Positions 17,666 through 27,112 are shown, numbered from the stretch's first letter. The stretch: 64,000 nucleotides of DNA from Prauserella endophytica (GCF_005146945.1 NZ_SWMS01000007.1:246702-310701), one strand, 5' to 3'. Numbers and translations are program-made. The notes: generated from the sequence alone by a model not told the origin.

Positions 17666-18637
17666 ATGAGGTCGACGCCTGACGCTCACCGAGACGCTGA
17701 GTTCGAACTGGTCGTCAGCACGCGGCGAACCGTCGCTGACCGGGTGTGCGTGCTCACGCTGAGCCGGCCGGACGGATCCGCACTCCCCCGCTGGTCGCCC
17801 GGAGCGCACATCGACCTCGTTCTCGGCGCGGGCCTGGTGCGGCAGTACTCGTTGTGCGGCGACCCGCACGATGCCGCCTCCTGGCAGGTGGCCGTGCTAC
17901 TCGAAGAACAGTCACGCGGTGGGTCCGCCACCGTGCACCGCGAACTCACCGCAGGCACCTCCGTGCGAGCCCGCGGTCCACGTAATCACTTCCCCCTCGT
18001 GAGCGCGCCGCGGTACCTCTTCGTGGCGGGAGGGATCGGGATCGCGCCGTTGGTTCCCATGGTCGCGACGGCCGACTCAGCCGGGGCGGACTGGCGACTC
18101 GTCTACGGCGGGCGACGACGATCCGCGATGGCTTTCGCGGATACGCTCGCCGAGTCCTACGACGACAAGGTCCACGTCTTACCCGAGGACGAGACCGGCT
18201 TGCTGCCGCTCGAGCCGGTCGTGCGCGCGGCTGACGACAGCACCGCGATCTACTGCTGCGGGCCGGCAAGCCTGATAACCGAGGTCGAAAAGCTCCACGC
18301 CGACGCCGGGAAAGGGACGTTGCACGTCGAGCGATTCGGTCCGCAGGCCGCCGTCGAGCCCGAGGGACGCGGAACGTTCGAGGTCGAAGCAGCGAGGTCG
18401 GGCACCGTCGTGACGGTCGGCCCGGACACGACCGTCCTCGAGGCCTTGAGATCCGCAGGGGTGGACGTCCTCAGCGCCTGCACGGAGGGAATCTGTGGCA
18501 CGTGTGAGGTGAAGGTCCTGGCGGGTACGCCCGAACACCGCGACTCGATCCTGACCGAGCAGGAACGGGCGGCCGGCGACACGATGTTCGTGTGCGTGTC
18601 CCGCTGCCTGTCCCGCCGCCTCCTGCTGGACGTCTGA
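17666..18637 (+). CDS. Phthalate-dioxygenase-reductase-type flavoprotein (FMN, 2Fe-2S)
   Basis: This 323-residue reductase has a flavin domain with RQYSLCG, an NAD(P)H-binding domain (FVAGGIGIAPLVPM, and CCGPASLI), and a C-terminal plant-type ferredoxin domain. Its 2Fe-2S ligands lie in CTEGICGTC and a later CVSRC. This domain order is that of phthalate dioxygenase reductase and VanB. It passes electrons from NAD(P)H to an oxygenase. The obvious partner is the Rieske oxygenase of the convergent operon; the P450 at 28 kb is the alternative. The tail lies 11 nt from that operon's last gene. Confidence 0.92.
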   Translation: MRSTPDAHRDAEFELVVSTRRTVADRVCVLTLSRPDGSALPRWSPGAHIDLVLGAGLVRQYSLCGDPHDAASWQVAVLLEEQSRGGSATVHRELTAGTSVRARGPRNHFPLVSAPRYLFVAGGIGIAPLVPMVATADSAGADWRLVYGGRRRSAMAFADTLAESYDDKVHVLPEDETGLLPLEPVVRAADDSTAIYCCGPASLITEVEKLHADAGKGTLHVERFGPQAAVEPEGRGTFEVEAARSGTVVTVGPDTTVLEALRSAGVDVLSACTEGICGTCEVKVLAGTPEHRDSILTEQERAAGDTMFVCVSRCLSRRLLLDV

Positions 18638-18648
18638 GCAGGTCTCGG

Positions 18649-19614
18649 TCAGAGCAGGTGTTTGGCCACCCTCGCCACGATCCCATCGACCGAAGGGATC
18701 GCGGCGTCCTCCAGGACTCCGGCGTGCGGCAGCGGGATGTGCGGTGTGGTGATCCGGATCGGTGCGCCGTCGATGGAGTCGAACGCCTCCTCCACCACGA
18801 TGGAGACGATCTCGGCACCCCAACCGCACAATCGCGGATTCTCCTCGACCGTGAAAAGCGCGCCGGTCCGGTGAACGCTCTCGAGAATCGTGGTCATGTC
18901 CAACGGAACCATCGAGCGCACGTCGATCACCTCGACGTCGAGCCCGTGCCCGGTCAGCGCCTCGGCCGCTTCTCTCGCCCGGTGGACCATCATGCCGACC
19001 GCGACGATGGTGGCGTCCTTGCCCCGGCGGACGATCCTGGCCTTGCCCAACTCGTCGACGATGTCGCCATCGGGGACCTCGCCCTTGGTGGCGAGCAATC
19101 CCTTGTGCTCGATGAACATGACCGGGTCGGGATCACGGACCGCGGCCGCGAAAAGGCCGATGACATCCTCCGGGTTGGACGGCGCCACCACCTTGAGACC
19201 GGGGATCGCCATCAGCCAGTTCTCCACGCTCTGCGAGTGCTGTGCGCCGAACCGGAGGCCACCGCCCGAGCCGAACCGGATGACCAGCGGGAGAGTCAGC
19301 TGCCCGTCGCTCATGTAGCGCGCCTTGGCGATCTGGTTCGCCACCATGTCCTGGGTCACCATCACGAAGTCCGCGAACATGATCTCCGCGATCGGCCGCA
19401 GCCCGGCGGCCGCGGCGCCCATCGCGGCACCCACGATGGCCTGCTCGGAGATGGGCGTATCGAGCACGCGCCGCGGGCCGAACTCCTCGAGCAGCCCACC
19501 GGTCGTCTTGAAAACGCCGCCCGCCTTCGCGACGTCCTCGCCGATGAGGAACACGCTGTCGTCGTGACGCATCTCCTGCCGGATCGCGCGGGTGACAGCG
19601 GACCGGTACGTCAT
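18649..19614 (-). CDS. 2-oxoacid/acetoin dehydrogenase E1 beta subunit
   Basis: This 321-residue E1-beta has the family pattern VFLIGEDVAKAGGVF, then HSQSVENWLMAIPGLKVV and VIDVRSMVPLD. The start at 19614 forms an ATGA overlap with the alpha-subunit stop; an upstream ATG would lie inside that gene. With E1-alpha it forms an alpha2-beta2 thiamine-diphosphate enzyme of the acetoin/branched-chain class. No E2 is in this operon; the E2 at 7.5 kb or one elsewhere may serve. It is the last gene of the operon starting at 26244. Confidence 0.92.
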   Translation of the reverse strand: MTYRSAVTRAIRQEMRHDDSVFLIGEDVAKAGGVFKTTGGLLEEFGPRRVLDTPISEQAIVGAAMGAAAAGLRPIAEIMFADFVMVTQDMVANQIAKARYMSDGQLTLPLVIRFGSGGGLRFGAQHSQSVENWLMAIPGLKVVAPSNPEDVIGLFAAAVRDPDPVMFIEHKGLLATKGEVPDGDIVDELGKARIVRRGKDATIVAVGMMVHRAREAAEALTGHGLDVEVIDVRSMVPLDMTTILESVHRTGALFTVEENPRLCGWGAEIVSIVVEEAFDSIDGAPIRITTPHIPLPHAGVLEDAAIPSVDGIVARVAKHLL

Positions 19615-20627
19615 TTCCGCCACTGGGAACCTCCATCGGCCCACACGTTGGTGTCCAAAGTGCTCACATCAGGCAGCGGAGCGGCCACGGCGTACGACGC
19701 GGCTTCTTCCGCTTTGGACCGGCTCTCCCGCTCCATCGCCTCCAGCGTGGCCTCGTCGACGCCCGTGCCGAGCAGCCGCTCACGATAGATCGAGATGGGG
19801 TCGCGCTTCATCCAGCTGGCCACCTCTTCCGCCGGGCGATACTTGCCCGGGTCGGAGCTCGCATGGCCGAGATGCCGATAGGTGAGCGCTTCGATGAGAG
19901 ACGGGCCACCACCGCGCCGGGCACGATCGATCGCGTTCGCCGCCGCGACGTACATCGCGTCGGCGTCGTTGCCGTCGACGACAATCGGTTCCAGTCCGTA
20001 CGCGGCGGCCCGATCGGCCGCGGGTCGCGGAACGGCCGTGACCTCGGAGATTGGCGTGTACTCCATGTAGTGGTTGTTCTCGCACACGTAGACGACGGGG
20101 AGCTCCCACAGCGCGGCGAGGTTCAACGCCTCGTGGAACGCGCCGATGTTCGTGGCGCCGTCGCCGAAGAAGCAGACGGTCACCTTGTCCTCACCGCGGT
20201 ACTTCGCCGCGAGCGCGGTGCCCGCCGCGACGGGAAGATGGGCGCCGACGATGGCGTAGGAGCCCATCATTCCGTGCTCCACGCTGGTCAGATGCATCGA
20301 TCCGCCCTTGCCGCCGTTGATCCCGGTGGACCTGCCAAGCAGCTCGGCCATCGTGCCCTTCATCGGGACGCCGCGAGCGAGGGTGTGCGCGTGGCCGCGG
20401 TACGTGGCGTACGTCGTATCGCCTTCACGGGCCTGCACACCGAACGCGGCGGCGATTGCCTCCATCCCGATGGACGAGTGACCGGGTCCGGTCTTGCCCG
20501 CGAAGAACAGCCGGGTCCAGGCTTCTTCGAAGAACCTGATCTCGAGCATCAGGCGGTGCATTGCGAGCCGGTCGTCGAGCGGGACGACGGTGCCGGCCCC
20601 GGCTTGCGAGGAGTGCGTCTGCGTCAT
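19611..20627 (-). CDS. 2-oxoacid/acetoin dehydrogenase E1 alpha subunit
   Basis: The product (338 residues) carries the thiamine-diphosphate motif from GDGATNIG to CENNHY, and GKGGSMHL upstream. HSSIGMEA near residue 55 is typical of the family. It overlaps the aldehyde dehydrogenase stop and the beta-subunit start by 4 nt each, so translation is probably coupled. It decarboxylates a 2-oxoacid or an acetoin-like alpha-hydroxyketone produced by the pathway of this operon; which one cannot be told. Confidence 0.92.
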   Translation of the reverse strand: MTQTHSSQAGAGTVVPLDDRLAMHRLMLEIRFFEEAWTRLFFAGKTGPGHSSIGMEAIAAAFGVQAREGDTTYATYRGHAHTLARGVPMKGTMAELLGRSTGINGGKGGSMHLTSVEHGMMGSYAIVGAHLPVAAGTALAAKYRGEDKVTVCFFGDGATNIGAFHEALNLAALWELPVVYVCENNHYMEYTPISEVTAVPRPAADRAAAYGLEPIVVDGNDADAMYVAAANAIDRARRGGGPSLIEALTYRHLGHASSDPGKYRPAEEVASWMKRDPISIYRERLLGTGVDEATLEAMERESRSKAEEAASYAVAAPLPDVSTLDTNVWADGGSQWRK

Positions 20628-22114
20628 GGTCGTTCTCTCGTTTCCTCAGCTTCCCGGTGGGCTGGGAACTGGAGCGATTGCGGGCTCAGGTACTCGGCGA
20701 TGCCGTGGCGGCCGAGCTCGCGACCATAGCCGGACTGTTTGAACCCACCGAAGGGCGCGGCGGCGTTGAACGGCGCGCCGTTGATCGATACCTGTCCGGT
20801 ACGGATGCGCCGCGCGATCGCGACAGCGCGTTCCTCGTCGGCGGACCACACGCCGCCCGAGAGGCCGTAGGGCGAGTCGTTCGCGACCCGGATCGCCTCC
20901 TCCTCATCGTCGACCACGTGGACGACGAGCACGGGCCCGAAGATCTCCTCCTGGGCGATCGTCGCCTTCGGGTCGACGTCGGTGAAGACCGTCGGCAGCA
21001 CGTAGTGGCCATCCTGGAACTCGGCAGGGAGGTCGAGCCCGCCGGCGAGCAGCCTGCCTTCCCCGCCGAGCCCCTTGCGGATGTAACCCTCGACGGTGCG
21101 CCGCTGCGCCGCGCTCACCAGCGGGCCCACCGTGGTCTGCGCGTCGCGGGGGTCGCCGACGACCTGCGCTTCGACTTCGGCGGTCAGCCGTTCCTCGACT
21201 TCCGCGGCCAGAGAGCGCGGAACGATCAGCCGCGTCAGCGCGGAGCACGTCTGCCCGTTGTTCATCAGGAAGTACCGAACCGCTCCCGGAATCGCGCGGT
21301 CGAGGTCGGCGTCGGCGGCGAACACGTTCGCCGACTTGCCGCCCAGCTCCAGCGCGACCTTCTTCACCGAGCGGGCCGCGACCTCCGCGATCCGCGAACC
21401 GGCGGCGGTGGATCCGGTGAAGCTCACCATGTCCACCAGCGGATGGTCGGCGAAGGCTTCGCCGACCACCGGGCCACGGCCCTGCACGACGTTGACCACG
21501 CCCGCCGGGACCCCGGCGTTCTCCAGCTCAGCCACGAGGTCGTACACCGTCAACGGTGCCTGCTGTGGCGGTTTGACGACCACCGTGCAACCGGCGGCCA
21601 GCGCGGGCGCGAGCTTGCCCATGATCTGGTAGAGCGGGTAGTTCCACGGCGCGATGGCCGCTACCACCCCGATAGGCAGTCCCTGCACCCGGGAGGTGCC
21701 GATGTCTTCCACCTCGGCGATCGCGTCCATCGCATCGATCGTGCCTTCGAGCGCCCGGACCGGGAGCCCGGCCTGCACCCGCAGCGAGAACGCCGACACG
21801 CTACCGACCTCCGCGGTGGCGGAGTCGGCGATGCGCTGACTACGGCCTTGCAGGCCGGTCATGAGCGCTCGCAGGATGTTCTTACGTTCCGCGAGCGTGG
21901 TCGCCGACCACGCCGGGAATGCCTCGTGGGCGGCCCGGACAGCCGCCGCGGCCTGCTCGGTGCTTCCGAGGCTGACTTCGCCGACGGTGGTGCCGTCCGC
22001 GGAGTCGGTCACGGTGACGGCCTCGTCGCCCATCTGCCACGTGCCCCGGATGTAGGCGGCAGGTAGTACGTCCATCTCGTGTCCCGTCTCGTGGGTATCG
22101 GTCGGTGTGCTCAC
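20624..22114 (-). CDS. NAD(P)-dependent aldehyde dehydrogenase
   Basis: This 496-residue ALDH-superfamily enzyme keeps the general base in LELGGK (Glu256), nucleophile GQTC (Cys290), cofactor-binding FTGST (232-236) and a C-terminal NGAPFNAAAPFGG-K-SGYGRE. The GTG at 22114 overlaps the preceding stop as GTGA. An internal ATG at 22075 would give 483 residues and is an equally reasonable start. It oxidises an aldehyde to the acid within the Rieske-oxygenase operon. Confidence 0.92.
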   Translation of the reverse strand: MSTPTDTHETGHEMDVLPAAYIRGTWQMGDEAVTVTDSADGTTVGEVSLGSTEQAAAAVRAAHEAFPAWSATTLAERKNILRALMTGLQGRSQRIADSATAEVGSVSAFSLRVQAGLPVRALEGTIDAMDAIAEVEDIGTSRVQGLPIGVVAAIAPWNYPLYQIMGKLAPALAAGCTVVVKPPQQAPLTVYDLVAELENAGVPAGVVNVVQGRGPVVGEAFADHPLVDMVSFTGSTAAGSRIAEVAARSVKKVALELGGKSANVFAADADLDRAIPGAVRYFLMNNGQTCSALTRLIVPRSLAAEVEERLTAEVEAQVVGDPRDAQTTVGPLVSAAQRRTVEGYIRKGLGGEGRLLAGGLDLPAEFQDGHYVLPTVFTDVDPKATIAQEEIFGPVLVVHVVDDEEEAIRVANDSPYGLSGGVWSADEERAVAIARRIRTGQVSINGAPFNAAAPFGGFKQSGYGRELGRHGIAEYLSPQSLQFPAHREAEETRERP

Positions 22115-22395
22115 CGTTCGCCGGACATGTCGACGACCCGGCTGGTCCGGTGATGGTTCTTCGGCCGGGTGCGCGACATCCAGATGCACAGCTCGGGATC
22201 GGCCTCGAAGAGCGGACCTTCGACGTGCTCGCCGACCGGGGTGAACCTGCCCCAGCGCGAGCCCATCGTCACCAGCACGGTGCCGGTGCTTTCGTCGAAG
22301 ACATACGCGGCCCGCGGGTTCCACGGGTTGCGGATCGCGCCCTGCGCGACGTCGTCGCTGGCGAGGTCGGCGTAGCGCGGCCTTGCTGCGCTCAT
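22111..22395 (-). CDS. Small conserved-looking protein, unknown function
   Basis: This 94-residue product is not one I recognise. It has aromatic-rich segments (NPWNPRAAYVFDE, MGSRWGRFTP, LCIWMSR), no signal peptide, no membrane helix and few cysteines. Its start overlaps the Rieske stop as ATGA and its end overlaps the aldehyde dehydrogenase start, so it is embedded in the operon and very probably real. It could be an accessory subunit of the oxygenase or dehydrogenase; this is only inferred from position. Confidence 0.75.
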   Translation of the reverse strand: MSAARPRYADLASDDVAQGAIRNPWNPRAAYVFDESTGTVLVTMGSRWGRFTPVGEHVEGPLFEADPELCIWMSRTRPKNHHRTSRVVDMSGER

Positions 22396-23780
22396 CGCGC
22401 ATCACCGTCTCGGTGTTTACCGACCCAATCGTCGAGCAGGTCGTGCCGCCAGCAGATCATCGCCTCCTGGTAGGTCGACATCGTGGCGTGCGACCGGCGG
22501 CTGGCCATGAGCCCTCGCTGCACCGCCTCCATGTTGAAGCAATCCTGGTCGATGACCATCCCGAGCGTGGAGAGCTCGGTTGCCTTGGTTGCCGACTCGT
22601 CGAAATCGACCCACGTGCACTCGGCGGTCTTCGGCCGTTCGCCCCGGTACGGCGTCAGGAACATGACCTCGAAGATGCACTCGTCGTGCCGGTCGCCGTT
22701 CGGGCGGAAGCGGTACACGATCCGGTTGTAGCCACCCCATGGATGCAGGTTGGGGAAGATCGCGTAGTTCCAGTGGTCGAGCAGCTCGGCGTCGGAGATC
22801 TCGTCGACCTCGTCTCCGAGGGCGGCCCGCCACCGCTCGCGCGCGGCGGCCGACATGCTGCTGCGCGCCGTCGAGTCCTGCTGGAACGGGATGGGCAACG
22901 GCTCACCCTCACGGACATCGAGCATGCGCTTGATGATGTCCACATCGGTCACCTCGGCAGGCAGGTCCTCCACGGGCGTGCCGGACGGACTGATCTGCCG
23001 TGCCCAGTTGCCGTAGACGTCGACCGCGGCGTTGATGTCGCCGACGTACGGTGACGACTGCGGGTGGGTCGCGCCGAGGTGCAGCCCCTCGTCGAAGGCC
23101 TCTTGCGCGACCTTCCAGTTGCAGCGAAGCTTCTTCGCGACGTGCGCCTCGAGGTAACGGTGTTCGAAGTCCCAGCGTGCGAAATGGTTCGGCAGGTCGC
23201 CGAGGAAATCCTCCAGCGGTTCGGCGTCCGGGTCCGGGTTGATGAAGACGAAGCCGCCCCAGGTGCCGACCCGCGCCTCCGGCAGTCGCCAGCGCGGGCT
23301 GTCCTCCTTGACCGAGGGGAATTCATCGCGGGCGGGCGCCGATCGCAGCGAGCCATCCAGGCGCCAGGTGAAACCGTGGAAGCTGCATCGGAACTCGCTG
23401 CACCGGCCGTCGTAGTCCTTGAGCACGCGGCCCCGATGCAGGCACACGTTGACGTAGCACCTGATGCCGTCTCGCGTGCGCACCACGAGGTAGCTGTCGC
23501 CCGCGATGTCGTAGACGATGTAGCTGCCGATGTCCGGCAGATGTTCCTCACGGCACGCCACCTGCCAGACCTTGCGCCAGAGGTGCTCCTTCTCCAGCAG
23601 GTGCCACTCCCGCGACGTGTACCGCTCGATGGGGATCTCGGTGTTACGCGGGACGTAGTGGTGTGCCTCGCGCAAGTACTCGGGCACGGCCACCGCGTCC
23701 TGGTGGACGAGGTCGTACCACGGCACGGTCTTGTTGGCTTCGCCCGGTTGCCGTGCGTTCGACGGCCCGGTGGTCGTCAT
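22392..23780 (-). CDS. Rieske non-heme iron oxygenase, alpha subunit
   Basis: This 462-residue oxygenase has the Rieske 2Fe-2S ligands CLH (Cys113, His115) and CSFH (Cys132, His135). A C-terminal catalytic domain follows, with DEGLHLGATH supplying His234 and His239 and a later DQDCF aspartate as iron ligands. AGGAG precedes the ATG at 23780. It activates O2 to hydroxylate or demethylate a substrate. No beta subunit is encoded beside it, so it is probably an alpha3-type enzyme fed by the convergent phthalate-dioxygenase-type reductase. Confidence 0.94.
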   Translation of the reverse strand: MTTTGPSNARQPGEANKTVPWYDLVHQDAVAVPEYLREAHHYVPRNTEIPIERYTSREWHLLEKEHLWRKVWQVACREEHLPDIGSYIVYDIAGDSYLVVRTRDGIRCYVNVCLHRGRVLKDYDGRCSEFRCSFHGFTWRLDGSLRSAPARDEFPSVKEDSPRWRLPEARVGTWGGFVFINPDPDAEPLEDFLGDLPNHFARWDFEHRYLEAHVAKKLRCNWKVAQEAFDEGLHLGATHPQSSPYVGDINAAVDVYGNWARQISPSGTPVEDLPAEVTDVDIIKRMLDVREGEPLPIPFQQDSTARSSMSAAARERWRAALGDEVDEISDAELLDHWNYAIFPNLHPWGGYNRIVYRFRPNGDRHDECIFEVMFLTPYRGERPKTAECTWVDFDESATKATELSTLGMVIDQDCFNMEAVQRGLMASRRSHATMSTYQEAMICWRHDLLDDWVGKHRDGDAR

Positions 23781-23875
23781 ACGAACTCCTCCCCTTCGAC
23801 CCGGAAGGGTCACCGATTTCCGGATGCCGCGTGCGGCCCGGTGTGGTCTGTCTTGCCGTCTGGTCGTCTCGCCGG

Positions 23876-25240
23876 CTACCGCAACGTGGCCACGATCTCG
23901 GTGAGCCGGTTGAGGAACCTCAGGTGCACCGCCGTGCCGATCGCGAGCAGGTTCGGCGTCGTACTCACTCCTTCGGTGAAGATGCGCAGCGCGGTGAGAT
24001 TGACGCAGGCGCCCTTGAGCTGGTTGAAGGCCTCCCAGGCGAGCCAGTCGCGGTCGTCGATCTCGACGTCGGCCTGCTCGGCGAACTTGGCGCGCCACGT
24101 GGCGACGTCGTGCATGCGCCGTGCCCTGATCGCGCCGAAGTATGTCCAGTCCTCCGCGGGGTCGCCGTAGTGCGCGAGTTCCCAGTCGGTCAGCGCGGTG
24201 ATCTCGCCGTCGACGTGCAGGAAGTTCCCCGGCCCTGGGTCACCGTGCACGATCGCGGTCGGTCCAGTGGGGCGGAGGTGCCGGCGCAACCATTCGGCCG
24301 ACTCCTCCAGCAGCGGGATGCGTACGTCAACCGAGTCGCGGTAGATGCCGAGCCAGTGGTCGATCATCGCGGAGATTGCGGCCTCCGGTGTGGCGGGCAC
24401 CGGCCCGAGCCCGTTCTCGACGAGCGCCGGGTCCAGCTGGTGCAGTTCCTGCAGCCGCCGGATGTAGGTGTCGACGACCTGTGGATCCTCGATGACCGGC
24501 GAGCCAGGCACCCGGTCCATCACGAAGAACGGTTGTCCGAGCACCTCGGGATCGGTCACGATCCAGCGCACGCGCGGCGCGGGATAACCCGCCTCGGCGA
24601 GCGCCCGCATCACCTTGGCTTCGGAAGTGCCTTCGGTGCCGAACATGCCACCTTGCTCGATCCGGACGATCAGGTCGTACGCCACGCCGTCCGCGGTGAC
24701 GCGCACGCTGAGCATCCGGCGCGAGTGACCGCCGACCATCACGGACGCGGTGAGCTCGACGGGCGCGCCGAGCACATCGGCGAACCACGCGCGCAACGCG
24801 GGCGCCTCGGGCACGTCCACCTCGTCGTCCGGAATGTCCATGGGTGCGTGGCCGGAGAAGGTTTCCAGCAGCGGCGCCGCTTCCGCGATGTCCTCTTCGA
24901 GAATGCTCGTCAGGTGCGCGCGGACCGTGTCGGCGCGGTCCCGCACGACCGGATCGTCGGGTGTGGAGATGGCGTCGACCAGCAGGTCGGCCGCCGTGCC
25001 GAGCAGCCCCGGTAGGTCGGCGGCCTCGGCATCCGTGGGGCCGACCACCGTCGCCAGCTTCTCGGCGCGCCGGTCGGTGACGTCGTCGTGGCTCGCCTGG
25101 GCGTAACGGCACAGACCGACCAGCTGACGGGCATTGTCACGCTCGAACCCAGGCCGCAGCGCCGGAATGATCAGCTCTTCGAGCGTCGCGGCGACCGAGC
25201 GCCACAGCACCGACTCGTCAGGGCGACCGGTGGAGGTCAT
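23876..25240 (-). CDS. APH-type phosphotransferase with helical N-terminal domain
   Basis: This 454-residue protein joins an N-terminal helical region (about 1-130) of unknown role to an aminoglycoside-phosphotransferase-like kinase domain. The catalytic loop is VHGDPGPGNF and the metal-binding Asp lies in LTDWELA. The start overlaps the epimerase stop as ATGA. In catabolic operons this fold (LvaA in levulinate breakdown; the kinase domain of ACAD10/11) phosphorylates hydroxyacyl-CoAs rather than antibiotics, so a metabolic kinase is likelier than a resistance enzyme. The substrate is unknown. Confidence 0.87.
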   Translation of the reverse strand: MTSTGRPDESVLWRSVAATLEELIIPALRPGFERDNARQLVGLCRYAQASHDDVTDRRAEKLATVVGPTDAEAADLPGLLGTAADLLVDAISTPDDPVVRDRADTVRAHLTSILEEDIAEAAPLLETFSGHAPMDIPDDEVDVPEAPALRAWFADVLGAPVELTASVMVGGHSRRMLSVRVTADGVAYDLIVRIEQGGMFGTEGTSEAKVMRALAEAGYPAPRVRWIVTDPEVLGQPFFVMDRVPGSPVIEDPQVVDTYIRRLQELHQLDPALVENGLGPVPATPEAAISAMIDHWLGIYRDSVDVRIPLLEESAEWLRRHLRPTGPTAIVHGDPGPGNFLHVDGEITALTDWELAHYGDPAEDWTYFGAIRARRMHDVATWRAKFAEQADVEIDDRDWLAWEAFNQLKGACVNLTALRIFTEGVSTTPNLLAIGTAVHLRFLNRLTEIVATLR

Positions 25241-26244
25241 GGCGACACCCCCAGCCGCTCGGCGATCTCCGCCTCGTATTCGAGATCGAAACCTTTGCCC
25301 CACAGTGGGTCGGCCAGGGTCGTGGAGTTGGCCAACGGCGACTGCTGGAACCATTCGTAGGTCAGTTCGTGGCCGCTGCGAAAGTCGCGTTCCGGCGGTA
25401 CACCGAGCACGTCGTGCAGCTTCTGCGTCGAAAGAACGCCGTGGTGGCGGGCACGGAAGAGCCGGCAGAAGGCGGGCTTGTCCAGACTTTCGACCGTCTC
25501 ATCGGGCAGCGGCACCACGCGCGGCTCGGCACCGACGATGTCCGCCAGCGTCTGGACGTATGCCAACGCGGTGACACCACTCCCGGTGACGTTGAAGATC
25601 TCGCCAACGGCCGCCTCGTGGGACGCCATCGTGGTCAACGCGGCCACGAAGTCGTCGACGTAACCGAAGGAGCCGGTGACCAGGCCACCGTGCGGGAGGA
25701 GGATCGGCAGTCCCCTGCGGAGCCGGATGAACATCGCCGACTCCATGTCGAAGATGTTGTTCTCGGGCCCGTAGATGGCCGCTGGGCGGGCAACGGTCGC
25801 AGGCAGGCCGGTAGTGCGGTACCGGTCGAGCAGCAGGTTCTCGGCGAAGACCTTGAAACCGCCGTAGGTCGTCGGCGGCTCGTCACGTTGCGCGAAGTCC
25901 TCCGTCCAGGGGAAGACCCCGGACTGCTCGTAGGCCATCACGGAGGAGACGAAGACGTAGCGGCCGACAGTGCCGTCGACCAGATCGACGAGCGCGCGGA
26001 AGTTGTCCGCATCGGTCGCCATGATGTAGCCCGAGACGTCGTAGACGGCGTCCCACTCGGTACCGCTCAACGCCGCCTTCATCGAATCCACGTCCCGGCG
26101 GTCAGCGATCAACTGGTGGACACCCGCGCGGGAGCTGCCCGACCGGCCGCGGTTGAGCGTGGTGACCTCGTCGCCGTTCTCCAGCAGCTTCCTGACCAGT
26201 CGTCCGCCGACGAAGCTGGAGCCACCCAACACCAGTGTGCGCAT
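25237..26244 (-). CDS. NAD-dependent epimerase/dehydratase (extended SDR)
   Basis: This 335-residue extended short-chain dehydrogenase has a Rossmann start MRTLVLGGSSFVGGRLV and a sugar-epimerase-like body with VSSVMAY and RPAAIYGP. The usual YxxxK appears to be YGGFKVF, with Tyr and Lys correctly spaced. AAGGAA precedes the ATG. It is the first gene of a seven-gene operon (ending at 18649) whose promoter block at 26303-26389 is shared with the ABC/sulfatase operon. It may oxidise or epimerise a hydroxyl group of the substrate. Confidence 0.87.
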   Translation of the reverse strand: MRTLVLGGSSFVGGRLVRKLLENGDEVTTLNRGRSGSSRAGVHQLIADRRDVDSMKAALSGTEWDAVYDVSGYIMATDADNFRALVDLVDGTVGRYVFVSSVMAYEQSGVFPWTEDFAQRDEPPTTYGGFKVFAENLLLDRYRTTGLPATVARPAAIYGPENNIFDMESAMFIRLRRGLPILLPHGGLVTGSFGYVDDFVAALTTMASHEAAVGEIFNVTGSGVTALAYVQTLADIVGAEPRVVPLPDETVESLDKPAFCRLFRARHHGVLSTQKLHDVLGVPPERDFRSGHELTYEWFQQSPLANSTTLADPLWGKGFDLEYEAEIAERLGVSP

Positions 26245-27112
26245 CCGATTCCTTCGCAGTGTGCTCGTCCGAGGCAAGTACTCGGCATACCTACGGCCAT
26301 CGAGATTTTGTAGTCCGTCTAGCTTAACTCTCCACCAGCCGCAGGGGAACAGAACTCGTCCCACTTTTTTTAGTGCCGCTCCACTTATCACCCCTCGCGG
26401 CCGTCGGCGGGCCGGTCGCGCACCGGTCGACTGACCGGGACCAGACTCCAGTGGAAGCACGCGAAGAGCTCGAAAGCGGCGCGGAGACGACTGAGCCCAC
26501 CGAGCCGGGTTACTATACGTTGAATACAGTACGTCCAGCGATGCTGAAAGCCACGCGACGACCTGACCATCCGACAAGGGATGGACCGGGAAACCATGCG
26601 CCCGTGCTGCACCTCCGCAGGCGCGCGCCGTCCCAGCATCGCGGTGACCCCGGAGGCGAACCGGCCGAGGCAGGGTCGTCGGCCCCGTTGTGGTCGCCCG
26701 GTTCTCGATTCCACTCGCACCGTGTCGAACGCCGAGTGCGCCGCGCCCATCACCGCGATCGGCTACCAGACGGATGCTGAGCGTGCGGCCGGTCGTTCGG
26801 GTTCGGCTCCCGCCGCTCTTGGACCGGCGAACGGCGGGACCAGCCGGTATCCGGCTTTCCTTAAGTGCGATGCAGTAACCGTGACTCGGGGTCACGCGGC
26901 GTGTTCATCCGCCGCACACCGGGGATCACCGCTCGAGGTGTTTCCACCAGCTTACGACCCTGCAGTCAATCTGATCATCAGGACGAGGATCCCGGCCCGT
27001 CACCTGCTCACCTCGACGCACTATTTCAAGCTGATATATAGAAACTGTTGACAGGCTCAGATGAGTTACTCAACACTGACACCATCTTTACCCCGGCTAC
27101 AGGAGGCTCCCG
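26245..27112. promoter_or_regulatory. Divergent control region of the oxygenase operon and binding-protein gene
   Basis: Nearly 870 nt without a supported gene. It holds the conserved promoter block (26303-26389), another AT-rich patch with TTACTATACGTTGAATACAG (from 26511) and an AT-rich patch before the binding-protein gene with ATATAGAAAC (27036-27045). The GC-rich middle has frames on both strands that lack motifs. Confidence 0.55.
26303..26389 (-). promoter_or_regulatory. Conserved promoter/operator block, copy 1
   Basis: Read on the minus strand this shares with 36523-36607, in the same order and almost the same spacing, AGTGGAG, ACTAAAAAAAGT, TCTGTTCC, AGTTA and an AATCT end. The ACTAAAAAAAGT to AGTTA distance differs by only 1 nt between copies. 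It lies 59-145 nt upstream of the epimerase start. Flanks do not match, so this is a shared regulatory block and not a gene duplication. Confidence 0.7.

Noticed and set aside
23876..25240. Aminoglycoside resistance gene
   Set aside because: The kinase fold is shared, but operon context with an epimerase and a Rieske oxygenase and the extra helical domain point to metabolism.
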